DNA of 64,000 nucleotides from assembly GCA_905221605.1 (NCBI GenBank), contig CAJNDS010002148.1, forward strand, positions 462,046 to 526,045, given 5' to 3'. Shown piece by piece: positions 19,456 through 31,108 of this stretch; position 1 is the first letter of the stretch; each line of letters begins with the position of its first letter. This DNA is from Symbiodinium natans. Lineage: Eukaryota > Sar > Dinophyceae > Suessiales > Symbiodiniaceae. The notes under the pieces are model-generated. The model was not told where the DNA came from. It ran no database searches and saw only the letters and a list, made by a program, of their open reading frames with translations. The position numbers and the translations under genes were made by a program.

Positions 19456-20370
19456 TCAAACCTTCAGTAACTCAAAACGCAAATATGATCTGTCAAAGCC
19501 TTCAATATAATAATAGCTCTGACCCAATTTCTTATCAATTCTCTCAATGGTGTAAATATCCTGCGACCAGTTGCTTATCCTTTCCTTTTCGTTTGGTTTC
19601 CGTTTCCGGAAGATCTTAACCTCACCACCAACATTCAGATCAGGATAAACGCGATTCCGTTTAGCACCAGCGCTCAAATTCATTTTCACCTTCAATTCGT
19701 TACTCGGTTGTCTGGCATCTTTCGGGATGAATCCTGAAGCCGAATGTTTCATTTTATTGTTATAAGTCACTAATATTTCAAAAATATAATCTGTCCACTG
19801 AATATTGTCCTTTGCTTTTTTCTTCTCATCCGCCTCAACACGGCGATATGGTGAATCCTTAAAGGTTCTAGTAGCTCTCTCGCTGAAGTTCGGGTGCGCC
19901 CTCGTTCTATGGTGTTCTATGCCTCGATCTTGCAAATACTTTTGTATGGACTCTGTGTTCAAAGCACCCTCGTCATCTGAATAAACTATTTTTGGCTTCT
20001 TTCCCATCTTGTGTAAGCACTCAATCATCCCACTTGCGACATCGCCCTCTTGTTTACTTTTAATAGCCACTACATGCATGAACTTATCAAAGATATCTAT
20101 CATAAGCATTCCGACCTTAAATTTTTGATCTCTCAAGTCGTTTATAAAGAATAAGTCCATCTGATATTCGTAGGCTGAATGTGGAGCGACAAAGCTGTTT
20201 GAACCTACGAGCTTACGCTTTTGTTCAACATTTTTCCTGAAAAACTTATTGATATCGCCCATAGTGATGGTGTTGTCTTTCTCCCGTGCTTCTGCTAAGG
20301 TTCTCTGTTCAGATCCATACCCGGCCCGATCAAAATACACATCATTAATGATTTTTTGTTTCTCACTCAT
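19456..20370 (-). CDS. Retrovirus-type (rve) integrase of a polinton-like virus
   Basis: This 304-residue protein would insert the viral DNA into the host chromosome. The RNase H-fold catalytic triad is visible: Asp in YQMDLFFIND, Asp in IVYSDDEGALN, and Glu in the FSERATRTFKD segment. A C-terminal region rich in basic and aromatic residues (VGGEVKIFRKRKPNEKERIS) is like the chromodomain-less tails of this family. There are no stops or frameshifts. The start has an AT-only stretch (TATATATATAT) directly before the ATG. In polintons and PLVs the integrase usually lies near one genome end, and here a terminal-type inverted repeat begins only a few bases upstream (20373-20417). All other viral genes are more than 10 kb away. 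Confidence 0.88.
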   Translation of the reverse strand: MSEKQKIINDVYFDRAGYGSEQRTLAEAREKDNTITMGDINKFFRKNVEQKRKLVGSNSFVAPHSAYEYQMDLFFINDLRDQKFKVGMLMIDIFDKFMHVVAIKSKQEGDVASGMIECLHKMGKKPKIVYSDDEGALNTESIQKYLQDRGIEHHRTRAHPNFSERATRTFKDSPYRRVEADEKKKAKDNIQWTDYIFEILVTYNNKMKHSASGFIPKDARQPSNELKVKMNLSAGAKRNRVYPDLNVGGEVKIFRKRKPNEKERISNWSQDIYTIERIDKKLGQSYYYIEGFDRSYLRFELLKV

Positions 20371-20372
20371 AT

Positions 20373-20417
20373 AATATATATATATATGAAAGAGCAGCCT
20401 TTAGGGTCTATTTAGCT
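20373..20417. repeat. Viral inverted repeat, copy next to the integrase
   Basis: The segment 20397-20417 is a perfect 21-bp inverse of 30571-30591. Similarity extends through a TATATATATA stretch to about 45 bp. The core contains one TTTAGGG unit. These two copies look like the terminal inverted repeats of one linear genome, pointing towards each other. Confidence 0.65.
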
Positions 20418-23110
20418 CATTCCTTTTTTTTTAATAAGCAGAAAATAATTTAATTTATTTAAATAAATTAAACTATTTAAATAGAGAGAGCTTAATTAAA
20501 TTATTTAAATCCTACGCCCTATTTTTTTGAATAAGTAAGGCGTCGGATTTAATTAATTTAATTGGCTCTGTGCTTGTCTATACTCACCTCCCACCACAAT
20601 TAAATTAATTTAAACGATTTAAACGATTTAAACGATTTAAACGATTTAATTGGGTCCAATTAAATCGTTTAAATCCTACGGTCCAATTAAATTATTTAAT
20701 TGAGGCGTCGGATTTAAACGATTTAATTGGGCCCAATTAAATTGTTTAAATCCTACGGTCGAATTAAATTATTTAATTGAGGCGTCGGATTTAAACGATT
20801 TAATTGGACCCAATTAAATCGTTTAAATCCTACGGTCTATTTAAATTATTTAATTGAGGCGTCGGATTTAAACGATTTAATTGGACCCAATTAAATCGTT
20901 TAAATCGTTTAAATCGTTTAAATTAATTTAATTGTGGGGGGACTCAGCCAAGCCATAAACCAATTAAATCATTTAAATCCTACGGTCTAATAAAATTATT
21001 TAATTGAGGCGTCGGATTTAAATAATTTAATTGGCTCTGTGCCTGTCTGTACTCACCTCCCACCACAATTAAATTAATTTAAACGATTTAAACGATTTAA
21101 ACGATTTAATTGGGCCCAATTAAATCGTTTAAATCCTACGGTCCAATTAAATTATTTAATTGAGGCGTCGGATTTAAACGATTTAATTGGACCCAATTAA
21201 ATCGTTTAAATCCTACGGTCGAATTAAATTATTTAATTGAGGCGTCGGATTTAAACGATTTAATTGGACCCAATCAAATCGTTTAAATCGTTTAAATCGT
21301 TTAAATCGTTTAAATCGTTTAAATTAATTTAATTGTGGGGGGACTCAGCCAAGCCATAAACCAATTAAATCATTTAAATCCTACGGTCTAATTAAATTAT
21401 TTAATTGAGGCGTCGGATTTAAATAATTTAATTGGCTCTGTGCCTGTCTGTATTCACCTCCCACCACAATTAAATTAATTTAAACGATTTAAACGATTTA
21501 AACGATTTAAACGATTTAAACGATTTAATTGGGCCCAACTAAATCGTTTAAATCCTACGGTCCAATTAAATTATTTAATTGAGGCGTCGGATTTAAACGA
21601 TTTAATTGGACCCAATTAAATCGTTTAAATCCTACGGTCGAATTAAATTATTTAATTGAGGCGTCGGATTTAAACGATTTAATTGGACACAATTAAATCG
21701 TTTAAATCGTTTAAATCGTTTAAATCGTTTAAATTAATTTAATTGTGGGGGGACTCAGCCAAGCCATAAACCAATTAAATCATGTAAATCCTACGGTCTA
21801 ATTAAATTATTTAATTGAGGCGTCGGATTTAAATAATTTAATTGGCTCTGTGCCTGTCTGTATTCACCTCCCACCACAATTAAATTAATTTAAACGATTT
21901 AAACGATTTAAACGATTTAAACGATTTAATTGGGCCCAATTAAATCGTTTAAATCCTACGGTCCAATTAAATTATTAATTGAGGCGTCGGATTTAAACGA
22001 TTTAATTGGACCCAATTAAATCGTTTAAATCCTACGGTCGAATTAAATTATTTAATTGAGGCGTCGGATTTAAACGATTTAATTGGACCCAATTAAATCG
22101 TTTAAATCGTTTAAATCGTTTAAATCGTTTAAATTAATTTAATTGTGGGGGGACTCAGCCAAGCCATAAACCAATTAAATCATTTAAATCCTACGGTCTA
22201 ATTAAATTATTTAATTGAGGCGTCGGATTTAAATAATTTAATTGGCTCTGTGCCTGTCTGTACTCACCTCCCACCACAATTAAATTAATTTAAACGATTT
22301 AAACGATTTAAACGATTTAAACGATTTAATTGGGCCCAATTAAATCGTTTAAATCCTACGGTCCAATTAAATTATTTAATTGAGGCGTCGGATTTAAACG
22401 ATTTAATTGGACCCAATTAAATCGTTTAAATCCTACGGTCGAATTAAATTGTTTAATTGAGGCGTCGGATTTAAACGATTTAATTGGACCCAATTAAATC
22501 GTTTAAATCGTTTAAATCGTTTAAATCGTTTAAATTAATTTAATTGTGGGGGGACTCAGCCAAGCCATAAACCAATTAAATCATTTAAATCCTACGGTCT
22601 AATTAAATTATTTAATTGAGGCGTCGGATTTAAATAATTTAATTGCCTCTGTGCCTGTCTGTATTCACCTCCCACCACAATTAAATTTATTTAAACGATT
22701 TAAACGATTTAAACGATTTAAACGATTTAAACGATTTAAACGATTTAAACGATTTAATTGGGCCCAACTAAATCGTTTAAATCCTACGGTCCAACTAAAT
22801 TGTTTAATTGAGGCGTCGGATTTAAACGATTTAATTGGACCCAATTAAATCGTTTAAATCCTACGGTCGAATTAAATTATTTAATTGAGGCGTCGGATTT
22901 AAACGATCTAATTGGACCCAATTAAATCGTTTAAATCGTTTAAATCGTTTAAATCGTTTAAATTAATTTAATTGTGGTGGGAGGTGAGTACAGACAGGCA
23001 CAGAGCCAATTAAATTATTTAAATCCGACGCCTCAATTAAATAATTTAATTAGACCGTAGGATTTAAATGATTTAATTGGTTTATGGCTTGGCTGAGTCC
23101 CCCCACAATT
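20418..23110. repeat. AT-rich dyad satellite, about 400-bp unit
   Basis: The landmark GGCTCTGTGC recurs at about 20564, 21033, 21434, 21844, 22244 and 22643, with spacings of 469, 401, 410, 400 and about 400. Each unit is built from palindromes such as TTTAAACGATTTAATTGG and its inverse, separated by short GC-richer words (CCTACGGTC, GAGGCGTCGG, GGGGGGACTCAGCCAAGCC). Runs of TTTAAACGA vary in number between units. At about 22972-23100 part of the unit reappears in inverted orientation and closes the array. There is no coding capacity. Confidence 0.9.
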
Positions 23111-23166
23111 AAATTGTGCCTGTCTGTACTCACCTCCCACCACAATTAAGTTAATTTAAACGATTA

Positions 23167-23632
23167 ATTCTTTTACCCCACCCCCCCAGCCCTCCTCCAC
23201 CTTTCGTGCCCTCTACCTCAAAAACGAAGGCTTGTACTTGCACTTGTACTTGTAATGTACTCTGATAGGCGCAGAGTGTGCCTAGGTCACTTGAGAAGTT
23301 TTGAGTGGTGCAGCAAACCCAGCTGATGCTCATGATTTCTCTGTCTCCCTATATATGGGCGATGGAACGGGTGTCCTTTTTGATCGTTTTCTGCATCTTG
23401 AATGGAGAAAAAGGACCCCCCAAGAAGGAAAAGTAACATAAGAAAAAGGGAGGGACATTGAAGAGCTCCTCTCTTTACTTAGTCATTCCCTGTCCTCTCT
23501 TCGTATCTGTTGTTTTTCTTAGTCGCTTCAAAACGCAAAATAAGGGAAAGGCGATTTCCTGAAGAGGAAGAAGGGCACCTATCTGTGAATAGCAAGATTG
23601 GCTTTTTCTAATTAGGGAGAGACAAGGGAGTT
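23167..23632. repeat. Segmental duplication, copy 1
   Basis: About 465 bp, beginning ATTCTTTTACCCCACCCCCC and ending with AGAGACAAGGGAG, repeats almost exactly at 24629-25132. Copy 2 contains an extra internal duplication of the GTACTTGTAATGTACTC segment. No gene is recognised. Confidence 0.85.
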
Positions 23633-23834
23633 ATAAAAAGCTTTGATTAAAAAAATTACATAATTTAAACAATTTAAATAGTTCAAATAATGTAAATAAC
23701 TTATATAGTTTAAATAGTTTAAATCCGAAAAGAGGGGGGAACCACCCTCCCCGCCCCCTAAGAATTAAATAATTTAAATAATTTCAATCCGAAACCTCCC
23801 CGTCGTACTTAAATTAATCATTATTAAATTCTTG
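23633..23834. other. AT-rich spacer
   Basis: The spacer contains short runs of AATTTAAATAGTTTAAAT that resemble degenerate satellite palindromes. No gene is seen. Confidence 0.5.
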
Positions 23835-24490
23835 GGAGGGGGGGAAGCTCCGGGCAAAACTTGGCCAAATCGAGCCGCGCACTTCTCATCGCATACGAAG
23901 AGCTGCCCGATTTGGCCAAATTTTGCCCGAAGGCTGCCCGGCAAAATTTGGCCAAATCGAGCCGCGCCTTTCTCATCGCCTACGAAGAGCAGCCCGATTT
24001 GGCCAAATTTTGCCCGAAAGCTGCTCGGCAAAATTTGGCCAAATCGAGCCGCGCATTTCTCATCGCCTACGAAGAGCAGCCCGATTTGGCCAAATTTTGC
24101 CCGAAAGCTGCTCGGCAAAATTTGGCCAAATCGAGCCGCGCATTTCTCATCGCCTACGAAGCGCAGCCCGATTTGGCCAAATTTTGCCCGAAAGCTGCCC
24201 GGCAAAATTTGGCCAAATCGAGCCGCGCCTTTCTCATCGCGTACGAAGAGCCTGATTTGGCCAAATTTTGTCCGAAAGTTGCCCGCCAAAATTTGGCCAA
24301 ATAGAGCCGCACCTTTCTCATCGCCTACGAAGAGCAGCCCGATTTGGCCAAATTTTGCCCGGAGGCTGCCCGGCAAAATTTGGCCAAATCGAGCCGCGCA
24401 TTTCTCATCGCGTACGACGAGCAGCTCGATTTGGCCAAATTTTGCCCGCAGACTGTCCGGCAAAATTTGGCCAAATCCAGCCGCACGTTT
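23835..24490. repeat. 87-bp tandem repeat, open in several frames on both strands
   Basis: About 7.5 units of 87 bp are present. Each unit has two inverted arms, GGCAAAATTTGGCCAAATCG and CGATTTGGCCAAATTTTGCC, around a core with CGCCTACGAAGAGCAGC. Because 87 is a multiple of three, long open frames occur on both strands; one reads ARQNLAKSSRAFLIAYEEQ repeated every 29 residues. No frame is clearly favoured and there is no family match, so I treat this as a repeat and not a gene. Confidence 0.85.
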
Positions 24491-24628
24491 CCCATTGTTG
24501 GGCCCTTTGGGGCCGTTTTTTTGAGGCCGAATTGGGCCCAAAGGGCAAATGTTGCCCAAAATTAGCCAAAGGAGAAAAAAAGAGCCCACTTCATAAACTG
24601 TATAAACCTTATAAGTGGTTTTATATAA

Positions 24629-25132
24629 TTCTTTTACCCCACCCCCCCCAGCCCTCCTCCACCTTTCGTGCCCTCTACATCAAAAACGAAGGCTTGTACT
24701 TGCACTTGTACTTGTAATGTACTCTGATAGGCGCAGAGTGCGCCTATGTACTTGTAATGTACTCTGATAGGCGCAGAGTGCGCCTAGGTCACTTGAGAAG
24801 TTTTGAGTGGTGCAGCAAACCCAGCTGATGCTCATGATTTCTCTGTCTCCCTATATATAGGCGATGGAACGGGTGTCCTTTTTGATCGTTTTCTGCATCT
24901 TCAAGGGAGGAAAAAGGACCCCCCAAGAAGGAAAAGTAACATAAGAAAAAGGGAGGGACATTGAAGAGCTCCTCTTTTTATTTAGTCATTCCCTGTCCTC
25001 TCTTCTTATCTGTTGTTTTTCTTAGTCGCTTCAAAACGCAAAATAAGGGAAAGGCGATTCCCTGAAGAGGAAGAAGGGCACCTATCTGTGAATAGCAAGA
25101 TTGGCTTTTTCTAATTAGGGAGAGACAAGGGA
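24629..25132. repeat. Segmental duplication, copy 2
   Basis: This is the second copy of 23167-23632. It carries an internal tandem of about 42 bp (TGATAGGCGCAGAGTGCGCCTA) near 24710-24785. Confidence 0.85.
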
Positions 25133-28100
25133 GATATATAAAGCTTTGCGACAAGTTTTGTCACTCCGTCTCCTTGCTTCCTGTCTGTTCTATTCCTTGC
25201 AGAGATAAGGGAAAGAGGATAGATAAAGAAGAGTGCCATCTTCTTTGCTCCTTGTTTTGTCTCTCCCTCTCCTTTATTCATCTCTCTTCCATTCTTTTCT
25301 TGGCTCTTCCCATTAAAATTGTGTTCTTTTTATCGCTCATCTCTCCTTCTCTTTCCCTTCTCTTCTCCTGTTCCCCTTTATATGACAAAAAACACAAGAA
25401 AGGAAGAACAGGAGGGGAATGGAAGCCCTTTTCCTGTCTTCTCCTGTTGCAATGAATAAGGAAAAGAGCATAGGAGATAAGGAAGGGAATTGAAGAGTAA
25501 ATGGGCGATGGAACGGGTGTTCTTTTTGATAGTTTTCTGCATCTTCAAGGGAGAAAAAGGACATCCCCCCAGAAGGAAAAGTAACATAAGAGATAGGGAG
25601 GAAAATTGAAGAGCTCCTCTCTTTACCTAGTCATTCCCTGTCCTCTCTTCTTATCTGTTGTTTTTCTTATTCGCTTCAAAAAGCAAAATAAGGGAAAGGC
25701 GATTCCCTGAAGAGGAAGAAGGGCACCTATCTATCTGTGAATAGCAAGATTGGTTTTTTCTAATTAGGGAGAGACAAGGGAGATATATAAAGCTTTGCGA
25801 CAAGTTTTGTCACTCCGTCTCCTTGCTTCCTGTCTGTTCTATTCCTTGCAGAGATAAGGGAGAGAGGATAGATAAAGAAGAGTGCCATCTTCTTTGCGCC
25901 TTGTTTTGTCTCTCCCTCTCCTTTATTCATCTCTCTTCTATTCTTTTCTTGGCTCTTCCCATTAAAATTGTGTTCTTTTTATCTCTCCTCGCTCCTTCTC
26001 TTTCCCTTCTCTTCTCCTGTTCCCCCTTAAATGACAAAAACGCAAGAAAGGAAGAACAAGAGGGGAATGGAGGCCCTGTTCTTTTCACAATGGATGGGGC
26101 AAGTGAGCGGGGTTGGCTCCTTGCCCGTAGACCCTCCCCATGCTTCAGCAAATTCTTCCTCTCGCCCTATCGCCTCTGTTCTTTTCCTTGTTCCCAAACG
26201 GAAAAAGTGAACGGGTTCCTGAAGACGAGAGAGGGCGCCTTTTTTTCATTATAGAGGGAAAAGGGAAAGACAAGCAAGGGAGAGATGATAGATAAAGAAG
26301 AGTGCCATCCGTGTCCTTGTTTCTTGTCTTTTCTCTTCTTTTCAATACCCTTCCAGAAAATTAAAATGACCTCCTTGTTGTCTCTCCTCTCTCACTTCTC
26401 TTTCCCTTCTCTCCTTCTGCTTCCGTTTAGCTGTAAACCACAAGAAAGCCTTCTCCTTTTCATAATTCTTCCTGCTTAGTTTTTCTTATTTCGAAAAGAA
26501 AAAGGGAAGGGAGAGATAAGGGAGAGGGGATGGATTAAGAAGAGCGCCATCTTCTTTGCAACTTGTTTTGTCTCTCCCTCTCCTTTATTCATCTCTCTTC
26601 CATTCTTTTCTTGGCTCTTCCCCTTAAAATTGTGTTCCTTTGATCGCTCCTCTCTCCTTCTCTTCCCCTTCTCTTCTCCTGTTCCCCTTTATATGACAAA
26701 AAACACAAGAAAGGAAGAACAGGAGGGGAATGGAAGCCCTTTTCCTGTCTTCTCCTGTTGCAATGAATAAGGAAAAGAGCATAGGAGATAAGGAAGGGAA
26801 TTGAAGAGTAAATGGGCGATGGAACGGGTGTTCTTTTTGATAGTTTTCTGCATCTTCAAGGGAGAAAAAAGGACATCCCCCCAGAAGGAAAAGTAACATA
26901 AGAGATAGGGAGGAAAATTGAAGAGCTCCTCTCTTTACCTAGTCATTCCCTGTCCTCTCTTCTTATCTGTTGTTTTTCTTATTCGCTTCAAAAAGCAAAA
27001 TAAGGGAAAGGCGATTCCCTGAAGAGGAAGAAGGGCACCTATCTATCTGTGAATAGCAAGATTGGTTTTTTCTAATTAGGGAGAGACAAGGGAGATATAT
27101 AAAGCTTTGCGACAAGTTTTGTCACTCCGTCTCCTTGCTTCCTGTCTGTTCTATTCCTTGCAGAGATAAGGGAGAGAGGATAGATAAAGAAGAGTGCCAT
27201 CTTCTTTGCGCCTTGTTTTGTCTCTCCCTCTCCTTTATTCATCTCTCTTCCATTCTTTTCTTGGCTCTTCCCCTTAAAATTGTCTTCCTTTCATCGCTCC
27301 TCTCTCCTTCTCTTCCCCTTCTCTTCTCCTGTTCCCCTTTATATGACAAAAACACAAGAAAGGAAGAACAAGAGGGGAATGGAGGCCCTTTTCCTGTCTT
27401 CTCCTCTTGCAATAGATAAAGGAAAGGGAGGAAAATTGAAGAGCTCCTCTCTTTACCTAGTCATTCCCTGTCCTCTCTTCTTATCTGTTGTTTTTCTTAT
27501 TCGCTTCAAAAAGCCAAATAAAGGAAAGGCGATTTCCTGAAGAGGAAGAAGGGCGCCTATCTATCTGTGAATAGCAAGATTGGTTTTTTCTAATTAGGGA
27601 GAGACAAGGGAGATATATAAAGCTTTGCGACAAGTTTTGTCACTCCGTCTCCTTGCTTCCTGTCTGTTCTATTCCTTGCAGAGATAAGGGAGAGAGGATA
27701 GATAAAGAAGAGTGCCATCTTCTTTGCGCCTTGTTTTGTCTCTCCCTCTCCTTTATTCATCTCTCTTCTATTCTTTTCTTGGCTCTTCCCATTAAAATTG
27801 TGTTCTTTTTATCTCTCCTCGCTCCTTCTCTTTCCCTTCTCTTCTCCTGTTCCCCCTGAAATGACAAAAACGCAAGAAAGGAAGAACAAGAGGGGAATGG
27901 AGGCCCTGTTCTTTTCACAATGGATGGGGCAAGTGAGCGGGGTTGGCTCCTTGCCCGTAGACCCTCCCCATGCTTCAGCAAATTCTTCCTCTCGCCCTAT
28001 CGCCTCTGTTCTTTTCCTTGTTCCCAAACGGAAAAAGTGAACGGGTTCCTGAAGACGAGAGAGGGCGCCTTTTTTTCATTATAGAGGGAAAAGGGAAAGA

Positions 28101-28270
28101 CAAGCAAGGGAGAGATGATAGATAAAGATCAGTGCCATCCGTCTCCTTGTTTCTTGTCTTTTCTCTTCTTTTCAATACCCTTCCAGAAAATTAAAATGAC
28201 CTCCTTGTTGTCTCTCGTCTCTCACTTCTCTTTCCTTTCTCTCCTTCTGTTTCCGTTTAGCTGATAAACC
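25133..28270. repeat. Nested duplications of a pyrimidine/purine-rich unit
   Basis: The landmark AGATATATAAAGCTTTGCGA recurs at about 25132, 25781, 27093 and 27611. The block 25781-26450 is almost identical to 27611-28280 (offset 1830). The block from about 25240 to 25790 matches about 26560 to 27100 (offset about 1312). Long T/C-rich stretches alternate with A/G-rich ones. Several open frames repeat with the units (for example those starting MLPVCSIPCRDKG). They look like by-products of the repeat. Confidence 0.85.
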
Positions 28271-30570
28271 ACAAGAAAGGAACTTGTATGATAAGGGCAG
28301 TGGGAGGGTAAGCAGAGGGTGACTCCTTGCGTGTGGACCTTGCCATACTTCATCATATCACTCTTTTCGGCCTATCTCTTCTGCTCTTTTCCTTACCCTT
28401 CTCCTTTTCATATTTTTTCTTATTTCGAAAAGAAAAAAGGAAGGGAGAGATAAGGGAGAGGGGATGGATTAAGAAGAGCGCCATCTTCTTTGCAACTTGT
28501 TTTGTCTCTCCCTCTCCTTTATTCATCTCTCTTCCATTCTTTTCTTGGCTCTTCCCATTAAAAGTGTGTTCCTTTCATCGCTCCTCTCTCCTTCTCTTCC
28601 CCTTCTCTTCTCCTGTTCCCCTTTATATGACAAAAACACAAGAAAGGAAGAACAAGAGGGGAATGGAGGCCCTTTTCCTGTCTTCTCCTGTTGCAATGAC
28701 TAAAGAAAAGAGCATAGGAGATAAGGAAGGGAATTGAAGAGTAAATGGGCGATGGAACGGGTGTTCCTTTTGATAGTTTTCTGCATCTTCAAGGGAGAAA
28801 AAAAGGACATCCCCCAAGAAGGAAAAGTAACGCACAATTGAAGAGCCCCTCTCTTTACCTAGTCATTCCCTGTCCTCTCTTCTTATCTGTTGTTTTTCTT
28901 ATTCGCTTCAAAAAGCAAAATTTGGGAAAGGCGATTTCCTGAAGTGGAAGAAGGGCACTTATCTATCTGCGAAGAGCAAGATTGGTTTTTTTCTAATTGG
29001 GGAGAGACTTGCCCCGCCTGAGCCTCCCTGGCCTGCTTGTTGTGGCCACATTCCGCTACAGTTGCCCCGCCTGAGCCTCCCTGGCCTGCTTGTTGTGGCC
29101 ACATTCCGGTACAGTTGCGCTTCCAGAAAAATGCCGTCCAAGTCATCTCTCCTCTCTCGCTTCCCTTTCCCTTTCTTGTATGATAAGGCAGTGGAAGGGT
29201 AAGCAGAGGGTGACTCCTGGCGCGTGGACCTTGCCATACTTCATCATACCCCTCCTATCGGCCTATCCTTTCCGTCCCCTTCTCCTTCTCATAGTTCTTC
29301 CTTTTTGTTTTCTTATTTCGAAAAGAAAGAGGGCAGGGAGAGATAAGGGGGAGAGGATAGATAAAGAAGAGTGCCATCTTCTCTGCGCCTTATTTTGTCT
29401 CTCCCTCTCCTTTATTCATCTCTCTTCTATTCTTTTCTTTGCTCTTCCCAGTACAAATGCAATCCTTGTTGTCTCTCCTCTCTTCTTCTCTCTCCCTTCT
29501 CTTCTCCTGTTCCCCTTGATATGACAAAAACACAAGAAAGGAAGAACAAGAGGGGAATGGAGGCCCTGTTCCTTTCTTTTCCTGTTTCAATGGATGGGGA
29601 AACTGAGCGGGGTTGGCTCCTTGTCCGTAGACCCTCCCCATGCTTCAGCAAATCCCTCCTCTCGCCCTATCGCCTCTGTTCTTTCCTTGTTCCCAAATGG
29701 AAAAAGAAAACGGGTTCCTTTGCATGTTCATTGTTCTTCCTTTTGTTTTCTATTTGACAGGGAAAAGAACAAGAGAAGAAAGATGAAAACGAGCACCATC
29801 TTCTCTTAGCCTGATTTTGCACCTCCCTCTCCTGTCTTCATTTCTCTTCCATTCTTTTCATTGCTCTTCCCATTAAAATTGCATTCCTTTTGATCTCTCC
29901 TCTCTCCTTTCTCTCTCCCTTCCCGTCTCCTGTTCTCTTTGAATTTCAAAAACACACAAAAGGAAGCTTCTTTTCCTTATTGAATGAAAAAGAAAAAGAA
30001 GAAAAGAGATAGGGAAAGACACTGAAGAGCTCCACTGCCTATTGTTTCATTCCCTTTCCTCTCTTTCTATGTGTTGTTTTCCTTGTCGTTTCAGAAAGCA
30101 AGCAAAATACGGGCAAGGGGGCTTCCTGAAGAGGAGAGAGATCTGCGAAGACCAAAAAAAGTCTTGTCTTTTGAATTATAGAGGGAAACGGGAGAGGCAA
30201 GGAAGGGAGAGATGATAGATAAAGAAGAGTGCCATCCGTCTCCTTGTTTCTTGTCTTTTCTTTTCTTTTCAATACCCTTCCAGAAAATTAAAATGGCCTC
30301 CTTGTTGTCTCTCCTCTCTCACTTCTCTTTCCCTTCTGCCGCAGCCAAACAGCGACTTTTTCACGCAGGCTGAAAAAAGAACACGCATACACAGACAGCA
30401 AAGAGAAACAAATGAAAATAAGAATAACCAGAAATTCGCAGTTCGTAATGGCGTGCGGCTAGGCCTAGAACCGCTGGGCATGAGATTTGCGTGCCATATG
30501 TAGGTGTAAATATGTATTTTTGTATTACGATGTTTATATTCGCTCTTTTAAAGCAATAAGAAAAACCCAA
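28271..30570. repeat. Divergent copies of the pyrimidine-rich unit
   Basis: Shortened and more divergent copies of the preceding unit continue to about 30340. The last 230 bases before the inverted repeat are unique. No gene is recognised. Confidence 0.65.
29009..29117. repeat. 53-bp tandem duplication
   Basis: TTGCCCCGCCTGAGCCTCCC starts at 29009 and again at 29062. The GC-rich unit is unlike its T/C-rich surroundings. Confidence 0.85.
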
Positions 30571-30615
30571 AGCTAAATAGACCCTAAAGGCGGCGGGCTC
30601 ATATATATATATAAT
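30571..30615. repeat. Viral inverted repeat, copy at the polymerase side
   Basis: It starts AGCTAAATAGACCCTAAAGG, the perfect inverse of the copy ending at 20417, and continues into TATATATATATA. It marks the point where AT-rich viral gene DNA resumes after 10 kb of repeats. Confidence 0.65.
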
Positions 30616-30660
30616 AAAACTAAGAAAATAATAGTGATGTGAATTGAAATTAAATCATCA

Positions 30661-30975
30661 TCATTCGGTAATCGGTGCTATGATTTTGAACTTGCTCACA
30701 TGGCATTTTTGTGTGCCGTGCTTTGGTTTCACTGCCTTTCTAGACTTCATGATTTCTGTTAGCAACTCTTCAGATATTTCGTCTGGGTTTAATTTGATAT
30801 TGTGCTTTTCTTCATATTCCCGAGTCTTCTTTTTTTGTAAATGCCTTTGGGACGCTTCTCGTTTTTTCTGCATGTAACTTTCATCTTCCCGTCGTTTGCT
30901 GTAATAAAGCCTGTTGTATATTGCCAGTTGCTCCAGTATTTCTTCCATCGTCAAATCCTCAGGATTTTTACTCAT
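30661..30975 (-). CDS. Small charged protein, unknown
   Basis: This 104-residue, Lys/Glu-rich protein is probably largely helical (MEEILEQLAIYNRLYYSKRR). A short basic C-terminal segment contains HGTQKCHVSKFKI. The frame is intact. It is transcribed away from the polymerase gene, with 133 AT-rich bases between the two starts that could hold promoters for both. It is the gene nearest the inverted repeat. I do not recognise a family. Confidence 0.55.
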   Translation of the reverse strand: MSKNPEDLTMEEILEQLAIYNRLYYSKRREDESYMQKKREASQRHLQKKKTREYEEKHNIKLNPDEISEELLTEIMKSRKAVKPKHGTQKCHVSKFKIIAPITE

Positions 30976-31108
30976 ATTAGTATACTATGTATAATTTTTT
31001 CTTTAGATACTACCTTTCATTAGTATAAAAATTAAATAAGACTAAAAACAGCATCCTAAGAAAAACCACTTAAAGGATTATTAATATATAGTTTAATTAT
31101 ATTGATAT

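Noticed and set aside
20564-23110. CRISPR array
   Set aside because: The spacers are themselves repeated, the repeats are palindromic satellites of varying length, and the context is eukaryotic.
25174-29809. Family of 60-144-residue proteins starting MLPVCSIPCRDKG and similar
   Set aside because: They follow the duplicated DNA units, are pyrimidine-rich low complexity, have counterparts on the other strand and lack any motif.
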